Both the position numbers and the translations under genes were made by a program. From Congeria kusceri (taxonomy: Eukaryota > Mollusca > Bivalvia > Myida > Dreissenidae), in the NCBI GenBank assembly GCA_027627225.1, contig CM051034.1, forward strand, positions 14,499,480 to 14,563,479: a stretch of 64,000 nucleotides of DNA, written 5' to 3'. Below the pieces are notes generated by a model, which was not told the DNA's origin, made no database searches, and worked only from the letters and a program-made list of their open reading frames with translations. Below, one piece after another: positions 1 to 12,290 of this stretch; within the stretch, counting starts at the first letter, position 1; each line of letters starts with the position of its first letter.

Positions 1-1035
1 CAAAGTTAATATAATATTTAAAGTCAATAAAGCCATATTTAAGGAAAACTGTGAGCCCCACCCATTGGCTGCCATGTTCTTTAATGAATTAAAATGATTT
101 TAGGTATCATTTTGGATTAAGATTGTTATAGTTTTCATCTAAAAATGCATTGATTAATTAATCAAACAGGTTTGGCTTTAAACTCCATCCTTGCTGAATT
201 GTTTTGTTTTAATATTTAAAACAACTAACCTGCATTTTTTAGCTGTTAAAAGTATAACATATATATGCTAGTCTGATTTATTTGGTTTTGAAAACTTTAT
301 TTCTCATGTTAAGTTTAATGACATCATCATATTTATGACATCATTAGAATAACAAAGTTCATGTAGTACATAACTCATTTTGAGTACAGTTTTCCATTTA
401 GAATTAACTTTCATGTAGGAACAAACTTAATGGAAAACTGTCTGTAACTCAAGTTATGTCAGTTTTCCATTTTCTGAAATGGGACATTTGAGTTACCAAC
501 ACTTTTGCACTAAGGGGTTTAAGAGGTTTTAATAAGGAATATGGGCATAATATTTTTATGTCATATGTATAAGTAGTAGATATGACAAAAAATACAAAAA
601 AGTGATTTTTGGAAAAAAAGTGAGTTACAACAGTTTTCCGTTGAGCCCTCGATATATGTTTCAAAGTACGTGAATAGATAAATGTATGCTAATGTGTTCA
701 TGCACCATTTTGCATTCCTTGACAGCACATCTAGAAGGCATTGCAACCTCTTGTATCTGTGTTTTTATCTCTGAGCAAATTGTGTTATATTTATGTATAA
801 CAAAACAAAAAAATATTTTTTTTAAATATATCTTGGAATAAATATATAAAAACAATGTTTTTGCAAATAGCAATGGAACACAGTAACTGTATAATATTGA
901 TAAATCAAACAGCTCATAATATGTAACTGTTTTAATAAAACATTATACAAAATTAAAATGGCGACGAATTGCTTTTACCAACAGTTTTTGGTAATTTATA
1001 TTTTTACTAAAATAATTAACCACTATTATATATAT
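1..1035. other. 3' flank of truncated LRR copy, no gene seen
   Basis: AT-rich DNA downstream of the stop codon at 1036-1038. The first ~120 bases, including GGAAAACTGTGAGCCCCAC, resemble a unit of the dispersed minisatellite-type repeat found at 46298-47386. The short ORFs here (for example 449-664) are equally present in the second copy and have no recognisable domain. The same description applies to 5367-6401. Confidence 0.6.
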
Positions 1036-3288
1036 TTAAGTCCATAAAATATCCAATTTAAAGTGGTTTTGCTTGACAAAACTCAAAAACTCCTCATAAT
1101 TCTGCCTTGTTATCTTTTGACATTGGCTCAGATCAAGTTTGTACAACTCATTCGGGCCCTGTAGCAAACGAACAACCACTTCGGGTCCCAGATTTTGGCA
1201 GCTGCAAAAGCATGCTGTCTCAAGACTAGTGAATTGGTTAAAATTCAAAATATCCAAAAAAATATCACTGGTAAAAGTTTCAATATAACTCAACGACAAA
1301 TTTTGCGAAGACGATGCAGCCTTAAGTAGGATGGATAGACTTGTCATAAGATTTCCTGATCCAAAATTTGGATTAATACAAATATCACAGCTAGTTAACT
1401 TTTTGAACACCTGAGAATAGTCCAGACCCTGCAAATTAATAGCCCTATGTTGTGATTCTGTTTGATCTTGTGTCCACAATGAAAGCTCTGCCAGGTTTCT
1501 GCAATAAAATCCAATTGCAGTTATGTCTACAAAGTCAATGTCGACCAACGTAAAATTCTCCAGCTGGTGACCTATGTCCTTAAGAAGTGAAAGGACTCCT
1601 TGAGTAAAGGTAATGCCAGTGCCATCACTGGTACAAAGGTGCAATGTTTTTAAACGTTTAAAAGCTGACATTGCTTTTACGTTATCATTTGTAATGCCGG
1701 AAGTAAACACTGCTTTCCGAACATAAGGACACCATTCGCAAACAGTAAAGATTGAATCTGGCTTTGTGCTTAAAAATTCATCATTAATTTCTCTCAATTT
1801 ATAGATTTCAACTTCTTTGCCATTCTTTTGTCTTTGATCTACATCCTTTGCTACAGCATCACATATGTTATCAAAGCCCAAGTTATGAATCTCTGAAAGA
1901 TTCTGCAGACAATGCACTGCTCCCCGAAGTTTAACCGCCGTTCCTTGAATGTCAAGATGCGTGATACGTTTACAGCCTGGAGATTCCAATGGTGCCTGAC
2001 ACAAGCTGAACAGTCCACTGTCAGTGACCGGGGTGTAATTTACAGACAGGTGATGAAGTTTTGGGCAGTTGTGTCCTGCAAACAGTTTTACTAACACATT
2101 TATAAATTTACAGTCACAAATTCAACTAACAAAAGTTATAATTCTGTATATTAAAACTCAAGATCTTGTTATTTCGCACAGAAATGCTTACTTCAACTGT
2201 ATATTTTTTGTTGTTGTTTTTTTTCAACACTGCCATTATGCACCTATCAATATTTTCCCCCACTGGGTGAGCGGCGGGCATATACGTCCGGGACTTTCGA
2301 CTGACAGGCGGGAATTTGGTACGCCGAATGATTCCGGGTCCCGGGACATAGACTTTGTTCGGATTTTAGATCCTGGTTATATTGGCCCCCGGCCCATTTG
2401 ATACAACAATTAAGCATCCCCCATAGAGGGGATTTAGATAAAAATGCTTGGCTCTAGGTAAGGGATTAGACCCCCCAAAATACAATAAGTCAAATTCCCT
2501 TGGGTCAGCCCGCTGCTCCACCCTGGGACGAGGGGGGAATATTGAAAGGTGCATCATAAGGAACTGCTTTGGATTGACAATCTGTGTTAGACAATGCCAC
2601 ATTCAAATATATTTGGAGCAAAACAATATGATGATATTTTTTCAAGGCAAGATTTCCATGATTTTAACATAATTAAACTTACCTATAACAGACATCACCT
2701 GGTCATTACATTTCGTACATGACAGATTAAGATGCTTTATTTCTGGTACGCACTTCAAAAAATCACACAAACTTCTGGGTGATACTTGTGCAGATGACAG
2801 ATCTAAAACTGTCAGTCTCTGAAAAGTAATTAAAAACAACATCATTGACCTATTTTCCCTGTGCTGTGCTTATCATAGTGAGATTGAATAAATAATATAT
2901 GGTATTTATCAAACAATATGATTATATATATATGCATTAATTATAAGTCAATCTATCTAATAACCATTCACAGGTAAATTATTTATGTATAAGCTTAAAA
3001 GTTTGGACAAGAAATGAAATGTGAAACAACAATATTACATACCAGAATTGAAATTTAACAATAATTTTTGAAAACAAAGAGCGACAACAATTTGCAACAA
3101 GTGTATAAAATATTGACTCACTGGGCAGCGTATAGTAATTGTCTGAAGAACAGAATCTTGCAGAGCTGGTCCAGTGTGGCCAAGTTGCAGCCTTGTAATG
3201 CTTTCCTGCAGAAGTAACTGCAGATGATTCTTCTTCAGGCACCTCTCATCAACCAAACTGTCTATTACATCTTGTATCATTTCATTGG
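1036..3288 (-). pseudogene. 5'-truncated second copy of the LRR gene
   Basis: Exons 3122-3288, 2683-2818 and 1036-2075 repeat the last three exons of the upstream copy at a constant offset of 5,366 bp. All splice sites and the reading frame are intact. The only coding change I found is at position 1307 (G here, A at 6673), which gives Ser instead of Leu in the AASS(S/L)QNL run. No first exon or own promoter region was duplicated. By itself the copy lacks a start exon and the BC-box. It could still be expressed if exon 1 at 11.6-11.9 kb splices to it as an alternative set of 3' exons. It is called a pseudogene because of the missing 5' end, not because of any disabling mutation. Exons farther left than 1036 are not expected, because the stop codon is present. 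Confidence 0.6.
2239..2553. mobile_element. MITE, family A (terminal inverted repeats TGCACCTATCAATATTTTCCC), in LRR intron
   Basis: An element of about 315 bp with near-perfect terminal inverted repeats (TGCACCTATCAATATTTTCC at the left, its imperfect complement at the right). Its interior is GC-rich and contains GATTCCGGGTCCCGGGA. Four other copies occur at 7605-7919, 12291-12616, 12657-12981 and 21988-22291. It has no coding capacity, so it needs a transposase from elsewhere. Confidence 0.8.
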
Positions 3289-3550
3289 CTGCAATGTATA
3301 CGTGCATCAACTTGATATAATAATTTATATATACTTATTAAATGTACTGGTTATATTGTAGTGTTTATATTCACAAAAAAGCCTGATGAATGAAGAATAC
3401 AATTCTTATACCTATATTATTTTGAAATATCTTGTGTTGCCTATGCTTATAATTTGTAGAAAGCTATGCCATTTTCTTTGATAAGAGTTACTGATAAAGT
3501 AGTTGAATATTGGCAATATATACTTGAATTTACTCTAGTCAAAGAGAATA

Positions 3551-4244
3551 CACCAAAACCCCGCTTTACGACCACCTCGAATTTACGACCACCCCACTAA
3601 AGCGGACACTTTAAAAGACCCGATTGTTTCCCTATATATTTCAATGGTCGCAAACCCTGATTATATGGGCACCCCGCTATTCCGTATTACGACCACTAAT
3701 CCCAGACCGTACATACCAAATAATGCTGAAAATAACCCCGTTATTGCAACCAGTGTCATTTGGTCGTTGACACTTGACATCATAAATTAACAACATATGC
3801 CGTGGAGATAACATAATGCTTTGCGGTATAGAAGGAGCGTGTGAAAAACAATGTTACAAATGTTTTGATGAAGGATTAGCACATCGACTGTGTATCAGAT
3901 TACGTTAATTGACACTAGCTGACAGCGGGTAGCACTGATGAATGCTGACCCTTAAATGGGCTTAGTGAATCAAGTTTTATTTATTTTCTTACTTAATGTA
4001 AAGTTCATACATGTATCCATAACTATAAGTTACATAATCTCTATTCAATAAAACATATTATCGAAAACAAATATGAAATTTTCGTTATCTATTGATTATT
4101 AAATTATTTTCATGAAAAAAAAAATACACAGAAGTGTGCATGTACTGACTCGGTGATCTGCCGGACCTCGATAATACGACCACCCCGATATTAAGACCAC
4201 TTTTATTAAGACCCCCAAGTGGTCGTATTAGCGGGGTTTTACTG
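3551..4244. mobile_element. Tc1/mariner- or pogo-like MITE with TA target duplication
   Basis: The left end is CACCAAAACCCCGCTTTACG and the right end is the complement of CAGTAAAACCCCGCTAATAC, so the ends are inverted repeats. Both are flanked by TA (3549-3550, 4245-4246). The CAGT-type terminus and TA duplication are typical of pogo/Tigger-type elements. It is 694 bp with no transposase ORF, so non-autonomous. It lies in the intron upstream of LRR exon 2. Confidence 0.75.
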
Positions 4245-4450
4245 TACTTCCAAAATTGTTGTCACTTTACAAACAACAATGACGTCTGCTCACTAACCCT
4301 CTACTCGGAAGTCTGCGACACTTTTCTCATGGATTTCACATTTGGAATTTTCACAAGTCAGCCTCAGGCAAGTGCAAAAGTTCAACTATCTAATGCATAT
4401 TAAATGGAAATGTCTTAGTGCCACAGTCTATATTATTTTTGTATTCCATT

Positions 4451-4750
4451 ATCTCATAATTAGGACATACTAAGTCCTAATTAGGAGATAGTAAGTCCTA
4501 ATTAGGAGATACTAAGTCCTTATTAGGAGATACTAAGTCCTAATTAGGAGATATCATCTCATAATTAGGAGAAACAAAGTCCTAATATGAGATAGTATCT
4601 CCTAATTAGGAGATAGTAAGTCCTAATTAGGAAATACTAATTCCTAATTAGGAGATACAAAGTCCTAATTAGGATATAGTATATCCTAATTAGGAGATAG
4701 TATGTCCTAATTACATGTAGGAGAAAGTAAGTACTAATTAGGAGATACTA
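4451..4750. repeat. TAATTAGGA satellite-like array (left copy)
   Basis: About a dozen degenerate units built on the palindrome TCCTAATTAGGA alternating with GATACTAAG. It is the left subterminal part of a foldback element that is complete only in the right duplication copy (9771-11551). Confidence 0.85.
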
Positions 4751-6401
4751 AGCCAGGGCTCACACTGGCTCCATTTTTTTTTGAGCCAATTTTTCAATTG
4801 ATTCGCGTCATCATTTTGTATTTCATAGTCATGGAACATACATCTACTAATATATTTGTGTTTTAAATGCTATATATTTTACTGTGCTCTACAAAAGCAC
4901 TTGCACTTGTTAAGGTTATAAATATAATATTACTCTTCGAAATAAAACAATGTTGTTTATTGTTCTTTCTTGCAGTTACTTGGAAAATTATTTTTTTCTG
5001 TCAACAGACTGTTTGAATGTCTACAAGCACTTAACAAAATATATCCATAAATTAAAATTAATTAATTACAATTAACATAATCAACTGTTGCCTGCTGGTA
5101 AATACAAGTATCTAAATAAATAAAAGCTGAAGTTCAAAGCAAATCAACACTAAATAGATGTGTCAGACTTACAAAATAGCCATACTAAAAACAACTGCAT
5201 AATGTTGATAGTATATTTTGAAATCATAACTCACGAACAAACAGCTGGTCTAATCTGTCCGAAATGTAAACGACTGTGTTAAAAAAGAAATCAAAATGGG
5301 TCAACCTAGGAACATCTCTGTGAAATTATTTCAAAATGCCATGGAAGTGGTTACAAAGAAGATTTTCAAAGTTAATATAATATTTAAAGTCAATAAAGCC
5401 ATATTTAAGGAAAACTGTGAGCCCCACCCATTGGCTGCCATGTTCTTTAATGAATTAAAATGATTTTAGGTATCATTTTGGATTAAGATTGTTATAGTTT
5501 TCATCTAAAAATGCATTGATTAATTAATCAAACAGGTTTGGCTTTAAACTCCATCCTTGCTGAATTGTTTTGTTTTAATATTTAAAACAACTAACCTGCA
5601 TTTTTTAGCTGTTAAAAGTATAACATATATATGCTAGTCTGATTTATTTGGTTTTGAAAACTTTATTTCTCATGTTAAGTTTAATGACATCATCATATTT
5701 ATGACATCATTAGAATAACAAAGTTCATGTAGTACATAACTCATTTTGAGTACAGTTTTCCATTTAGAATTAACTTTCATGTAGGAACAAACTTAATGGA
5801 AAACTGTCTGTAACTCAAGTTATGTCAGTTTTCCATTTTCTGAAATGGGACATTTGAGTTACCAACACTTTTGCACTAAGGGGTTTAAGAGGTTTTAATA
5901 AGGAATATGGGCATAATATTTTTATGTCATATGTATAAGTAGTAGATATGACAAAAAATACAAAAAAGTGATTTTTGGAAAAAAAGTGAGTTACAACAGT
6001 TTTCCGTTGAGCCCTCGATATATGTTTCAAAGTACGTGAATAGATAAATGTATGCTAATGTGTTCATGCACCATTTTGCATTCCTTGACAGCACATCTAG
6101 AAGGCATTGCAACCTCTTGTATCTGTGTTTTTATCTCTGAGCAAATTGTGTTATATTTATGTATAACAAAACAAAAAAATATTTTTTTTTAATATATCTT
6201 GGAATAAATATATAAAAACAATGTTTTTGCAAATAGCAATGGAACACAGTAACTGTATAATATTGATAAATCAAACAGCTCATAATATGTAACTGTTTTA
6301 ATAAAACATTATACAAAATTAAAATGGCGACGAATTGCTTTTACCAACAGTTTTTGGTAATTTATATTTTTACTAAAATAATTAACCACTATTATATATA
6401 T

Positions 6402-9400
6402 TTAAGTCCATAAAATATCCAATTTAAAGTGGTTTTGCTTGACAAAACTCAAAAACTCCTCATAATTCTGCCTTGTTATCTTTTGACATTGGCTCAGATC
6501 AAGTTTGTACAACTCATTCGGGCCCTGTAGCAAACGAACAACCACTTCGGGTCCCAGATTTTGGCAGCTGCAAAAGCATGCTGTCTCAAGACTAGTGAAT
6601 TGGTTAAAATTCAAAATATCCAAAAAAATATCACTGGTAAAAGTTTCAATATAACTCAACGACAAATTTTGCAAAGACGATGCAGCCTTAAGTAGGATGG
6701 ATAGACTTGTCATAAGATTTCCTGATCCAAAATTTGGATTAATACAAATATCACAGCTAGTTAACTTTTTGAACACCTGAGAATAGTCCAGACCCTGCAA
6801 ATTAATAGCCCTATGTTGTGATTCTGTTTGATCTTGTGTCCACAATGAAAGCTCTGCCAGGTTTCTGCAATAAAATCCAATTGCAGTTATGTCTACAAAG
6901 TCAATGTCGACCAACGTAAAATTCTCCAGCTGGTGACCTATGTCCTTAAGAAGTGAAAGGACTCCTTGAGTAAAGGTAATGCCAGTGCCATCACTGGTAC
7001 AAAGGTGCAATGTTTTTAAACGTTTAAAAGCTGACATTGCTTTTACGTTATCATTTGTAATGCCGGAAGTAAACACTGCTTTCCGAACATAAGGACACCA
7101 TTCGCAAACAGTAAAGATTGAATCTGGCTTTGTGCTTAAAAATTCATCATTAATTTCTCTCAATTTATAGATTTCAACTTCTTTGCCATTCTTTTGTCTT
7201 TGATCTACATCCTTTGCTACAGCATCACATATGTTATCAAAGCCCAAGTTATGAATCTCTGAAAGATTCTGCAGACAATGCACTGCTCCCCGAAGTTTAA
7301 CCGCCGTTCCTTGAATGTCAAGATGCGTGATACGTTTACAGCCTGGAGATTCCAATGGTGCCTGACACAAGCTGAACAGTCCACTGTCAGTGACCGGGGT
7401 GTAATTTACAGACAGGTGATGAAGTTTTGGGCAGTTGTGTCCTGCAAACAGTTTTACTAACACATTTATAAATTTACAGTCACAAATTCAACTAACAAAA
7501 GTTATAATTCTGTATATTAAAACTCAAGATCTTGTTATTTCGCACAGAAATGCTTACTTCAACTGTATATTTTTTGTTGTTGTTTTTTTTCAACACTGCC
7601 ATTATGCACCTATCAATATTTTCCCCCACTGGGTGAGCGGCGGGCATATACGTCCGGGACTTTCGACTGACAGGCGGGAATTTGGTACGCCGAATGATTC
7701 CGGGTCCCGGGACATAGACTTTGTTCGGATTTTAGATCCTGGTTATATTGGCCCCCGGCCCATTTGATACAACAATTAAGCATCCCCCATAGAGGGGATT
7801 TAGATAAAAATGCTTGGCTCTAGGTAAGGGATTAGACCCCCCAAAATACAATAAGTCAAATTCCCTTGGGTCAGCCCGCTGCTCCACCCTGGGACGAGGG
7901 GGGAATATTGAAAGGTGCATCATAAGGAACTGCTTTGGATTGACAATCTGTGTTAGACAATGCCACATTCAAATATATTTGGAGCAAAACAATATGATGA
8001 TATTTTTTCAAGGCAAGATTTCCATGATTTTAACATAATTAAACTTACCTATAACAGACATCACCTGGTCATTACATTTCGTACATGACAGATTAAGATG
8101 CTTTATTTCTGGTACGCACTTCAAAAAATCACACAAACTTCTGGGTGATACTTGTGCAGATGACAGATCTAAAACTGTCAGTCTCTGAAAAGTAATTAAA
8201 AACAACATCATTGACCTATTTTCCCTGTGCTGTGCTTATCATAGTGAGATTGAATAAATAATATATGGTATTTATCAAACAATATGATTATATATATATG
8301 CATTAATTATAAGTCAATCTATCTAATAACCATTCACAGGTAAATTATTTATGTATAAGCTTAAAAGTTTGGACAAGAAATGAAATGTGAAACAACAATA
8401 TTACATACCAGAATTGAAATTTAACAATAATTTTTGAAAACAAAGAGCGACAACAATTTGCAACAAGTGTATAAAATATTGACTCACTGGGCAGCGTATA
8501 GTAATTGTCTGAAGAACAGAATCTTGCAGAGCTGGTCCAGTGTGGCCAAGTTGCAGCCTTGTAATGCTTTCCTGCAGAAGTAACTGCAGATGATTCTTCT
8601 TCAGGCACCTCTCATCAACCAAACTGTCTATTACATCTTGTATCATTTCATTGGCTGCAATGTATACGTGCATCAACTTGATATAATAATTTATATATAC
8701 TTATTAAATGTACTGGTTATATTGTAGTGTTTATATTCACAAAAAAGCCTGATGAATGAAGAATACAATTCTTATACCTATATTATTTTGAAATATCTTG
8801 TGTTGCCTATGCTTATAATTTGTAGAAAGCTATGCCATTTTCTTTGATAAGAGTTACTGATAAAGTAGTTGAATATTGGCAATATATACTTGAATTTACT
8901 CTAGTCAAAGAGAATACACCAAAACCCCGCTTTACGACCACCTCGAATTTACGACCACCCCACTAAAGCGGACACTTTAAAAGACCCGATTGTTTCCCTA
9001 TATATTTCAATGGTCGCAAACCCTGATTATATGGGCACCCCGCTATTCCGTATTACGACCACTAATCCCAGACCGTACATACCAAATAATGCTGAAAATA
9101 ACCCCGTTATTGCAACCAGTGTCATTTGGTCGTTGACACTTGACATCATAAATTAACAACATATGCCGTGGAGATAACATAATGCTTTGCGGTATAGAAG
9201 GAGCGTGTGAAAAACAATGTTACAAATGTTTTGATGAAGGATTAGCACATCGACTGTGTATCAGATTACGTTAATTGACACTAGCTGACAGCGGGTAGCA
9301 CTGATGAATGCTGACCCTTAAATGGGCTTAGTGAATCAAGTTTTATTTATTTTCTTACTTAATGTAAAGTTCATACATGTATCCATAACTATAAGTTACA

Positions 9401-11915
9401 TAATCTCTATTCAATAAAACATATTATCGAAAACAAATATGAAATTTTCGTTATCTATTGATTATTAAATTATTTTCATGAAAAAAAAAATACACAGAAG
9501 TGTGCATGTACTGACTCGGTGATCTGCCGGACCTCGATAATACGACCACCCCGATATTAAGACCACTTTTATTAAGACCCCCAAGTGGTCGTATTAGCGG
9601 GGTTTTACTGTACTTCCAAAATTGTTGTCACTTTACAAACAACAATGACGTCTGCTCACTAACCCTCTACTCGGAAGTCTGCGACACTTTTCTCATGGAT
9701 TTCACATTTGGAATTTTCACAAGTCAGCCTCAGGCAAGTGCAAAAGTTCAACTATCTAATGCATATTAAATGGAAATGTCTTAGTGCCACAGTCTATATT
9801 ATTTTTGTATTCCATTATCTCATAATTAGGACATACTAAGTCCTAATTAGGAGATAGTAAGTCCTAATTAGGAGATACTAAGTCCTTATTAGGAGATACT
9901 AAGTCCTAATTAGGAGATATCATCTCATAATTAGGAGAAACAAAGTCCTAATATGAGATAGTATCTCCTAATTAGGAGATAGTAAGTCCTAATTAGGAAA
10001 TACTAATTCCTAATTAGGAGATACAAAGTCCTAATTAGGATATAGTATATCCTAATTAGGAGATAGTATGTCCTAATTACATGTAGGAGAAAGTAAGTAC
10101 TAATTAGGAGATACTAAGCCAGGGCTCACACTGGCTCCATTTTTTTTTGAGCCAATTTTTCAATTGATTCGCGTCATCATTTTGTATTTCATAGTCATGG
10201 AACATACATCTACTAATATATTTGTGTTTTAAATGCTATATATTTTACTGTGCTCTACAAAAGCACTTGCACTTGTTAAGGTTATAAATATAATATTACT
10301 CTTCGAAATAAAACAATGTTGTTTATTGTTCTTTCTTGCAGTTACTTGGAAAATTATTTTTTTCTGTCAACAGACTGTTTGAATGTCTACAAGCACTTAA
10401 CAAAATATATCCATAAATTAAAATTAATTAATTACAATTAACATAATCAACTGTTGCCTGCTGGTAAATACAAGTATCTAAATAAATAAAAGCTGAAGTT
10501 CAAAGCAAATCAACACTAAATAGATGTGTCAGACTTACAAAATAGCCATACTAAAAACAACTGCATAATGTTGATAGTATATTTTGAAATCATAACTCAC
10601 GAACAAACAGCTGGTCTAATCTGTCCGAAATGTAAACGACCCAATAACCAGTCCATTTTGACATATTCCAGGTATCCACTTTCACACTCTATTTATCAAC
10701 AAGATAATCCTTTAATTAACTGCTGCGTCTGCTGATCTTACGAGAGCTTGCTAGCAATCATCTTTAATTAGACAATGAATACTGACAAACAGCTCGTTGT
10801 GTTTTCATAAGTTTGATAAGAAATTGTTGAGTCGAAACCCACATGACAGATGTGCTAGACTGGTTATTGGAAATTAACGGCTTCCATCATAAATTATGTG
10901 CTCCGTACATAAACCAGTCTGTAGAAAGTACTTAATTAACGTCCAAATCAGTCCCATTTGCTTGTTATTATATCGGGAAAAGACAGAAAAGACAAAGTCG
11001 CGATTTTTTGGCATTTGAGCCACTATGACATTTTCTTGAGCTAATTTCTCAATATTTTCACAAATGGCTCAATTGGCAAACGGCAGCGTGAGTCCTGTCT
11101 TAATTACGATATACTAAGTCCTATTCTAGTATCTTCTAATTAGGAGATACTAAGTCATAATTAGGAGATACTAAGTCATAATTAGGAGATACTTAGCCCT
11201 ATTAAGGACTTATTATCTTGTAATTAGGAGTTATTATGTCATAATTAGGTCTTACTATCTCCTAAGTAGGACTTAATATCTCCTAATTAGGACATACTAT
11301 CTCCTAATTAGGAATTAATATCTCCTAATTAAGACTTAGTATCTCCTAATTAGGACTTAGTATCTCCCCATTAGGACTTAGTATCTCCTAATTAGGTCAT
11401 AGTTTCTCCTACTTAGGACTTAATATCTTCTAATTAGGACTTAGTTTCTCCTAATTAGGTCTTACTATCTCCTAATTAGGACTTATTATCTCCTAATTTT
11501 GAGATAATGGAATACAAAAATAATATAGACCGTGGCACTAGGACGCTTCCATAATAGTCTAATGACAATGATTAAATATTTTAAAATTTACTGAATGAAT
11601 CAAAGGCTACTTACTCATATGGTCAAAGGGTCCTATGATGAACAAGATACGGGGCATGTCTCTGAAATGTTCGTTGTAGCTCTGCATCCAAAAGGATTCG
11701 AACGTCAGCGCAATTCTTTTCAGACAACATTGTTTGAGCGATAATGTAGTGTGTCTAGCTGGCATTATATTATTTATTTGGCTTTTATCACAGCGAAGTT
11801 CTATTAGAGCAAATATACTACATAACAACTCAACTATTTCATTGTTTACTTCCGGGATTGACAAGCGTCCCAAAGAGACGGATGAGAAAAAATACTCAAC
11901 CGCACAGGTTAACAT
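6402..11915 (-). CDS. LRR protein with BC-box-like N-terminus, upstream complete copy
   Basis: I rebuilt four coding exons on the minus strand: 11615-11915, 8488-8654, 8049-8184 and 6402-7441. All have GT donors and AG acceptors, and the phases (1, 0, 1) join without a break. From the first ATG (11915) the product is 547 aa. An internal ATG at 11765 (residue 51) has a better context (A at -3) and puts the BC-box-like segment near the N-terminus, so a 497-aa protein is my preferred reading. That segment, SLKQCCLKRI, fits the elongin-C-binding consensus (S/T/P/L)-L-xxx-(C/S/A)-xxx-hydrophobic, as in ZYG11/VHL-type receptors. The rest is irregular leucine-rich repeats of the AMN1/FBXL sort (for example LTVLDLSSAQVS, LYKLDLSQCQKIT). 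Inference: a CUL2-elongin ubiquitin-ligase substrate receptor. An orphan LRR protein is the alternative. The exon 1 to exon 2 intron carries MITEs and satellite arrays. Confidence 0.72.
7605..7919. mobile_element. MITE family A, duplicated copy in LRR intron
   Basis: This is the 5,366-bp-offset partner of 2239-2553, so it arose by the segmental duplication and not by an independent insertion. Confidence 0.8.
8917..9610. mobile_element. pogo-like MITE, duplicated copy
   Basis: Partner of 3551-4244 at offset 5,366, carried by the segmental duplication, with the same TA flanks. Confidence 0.75.
9771..11551. mobile_element. Large foldback element with TAATTAGG arrays
   Basis: The ends are long inverted repeats: GTGCCACAGTCTATATTAT at the left (~9785) against ATAATATAGACCGTGGCAC at the right (~11520-11538). 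Just inside are arrays of TCCTAATTAGGA-type palindromes (9817-10116 and 11096-11506) in opposite orientation. Further in, a shorter inverted pair reads AGCCAGGGCTCACACTGGC against its imperfect complement near 11085-11095. No ORF resembles a transposase. It sits between LRR exons 1 and 2, and the duplication breakpoint (10640) is inside it. Confidence 0.7.
11096..11506. repeat. TAATTAGGA satellite-like array (right arm)
   Basis: Roughly 15 degenerate units of AGTATCTCCTAATTAGGACT, inverted relative to the arrays at 4451-4750 and 9817-10116. It forms the right arm of the foldback element. Confidence 0.85.
11615..11915 (-). CDS. LRR gene exon 1 (single copy)
   Basis: This exon of 301 nt ends in phase 1 at an ATGA|GTAAGT donor. 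Its last base joins CC of the next exon to make a Thr codon, giving the run DHMTNEMIQDVIDSL. In-frame TAG codons stand directly before the 11915 ATG. The exon lies outside the duplicated segment, so only one copy exists in the window. The first 50 codons may be 5' UTR, with translation starting at 11765. Confidence 0.65.
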
Positions 11916-12290
11916 CTACTAAACAACATGAAGAAATTAGAAACTGTCCTTTTTGTCGCCGAGTAAAATTGGCTAATTTTTAATGTAACACATTAAAATC
12001 GACATTGAAACAAAAGGTTGTTTTAAAAAATTAGTATGAAAACAAAGTTCTCCAATTCGAATGAGCGATATATGCTGCTAAGACAGGGAACCGAGTCTGC
12101 TCTCACCCCGTGTAGTTTACCAATGGCGGGAACCTAGCTTATATCCAAAAAGACTTGGGGCCAGTCAGTGACAGTGATTACGAGTAACATTAGACGTTAT
12201 TGAGTGTTAAAAACAAATTTCCAACACTGAGATAACTATGGTGTAAGTACGACATAATCACTTGGAAATACGTAAGAGTTATGCGCCTAT

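Larger units (their letters stand above)
1..5274. repeat. Tandem segmental duplication, left copy (unit 5,366 bp)
   Basis: Positions 1-5274 match 5367-10640 at a constant offset of 5,366, so there is no net insertion or deletion. I found two substitutions: 824 A vs 6190 T, and 1307 G vs 6673 A. Bases 5275-5366 have no partner in the window, because the left copy's start lies before position 1. They resemble the minisatellite-type repeat of 46298-47386, so the junction falls in or beside a dispersed repeat. Confidence 0.95.
5367..10640. repeat. Tandem segmental duplication, right copy
   Basis: This is the partner of 1-5274. The match ends abruptly after GTAAACGAC (10640), where this copy continues as CCAATAACC and the left copy as TGTGTTAAA. 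It carries LRR exons 2-4, two MITEs and the left half of a foldback element. The upstream exon 1 is outside it. Confidence 0.95.

Noticed and set aside
2069..2672. ORFs of 74-110 aa in LRR intron (also at 7435-8038)
   Set aside because: They fall inside MITE family A and the intron. Their identity between copies is explained by the segmental duplication.
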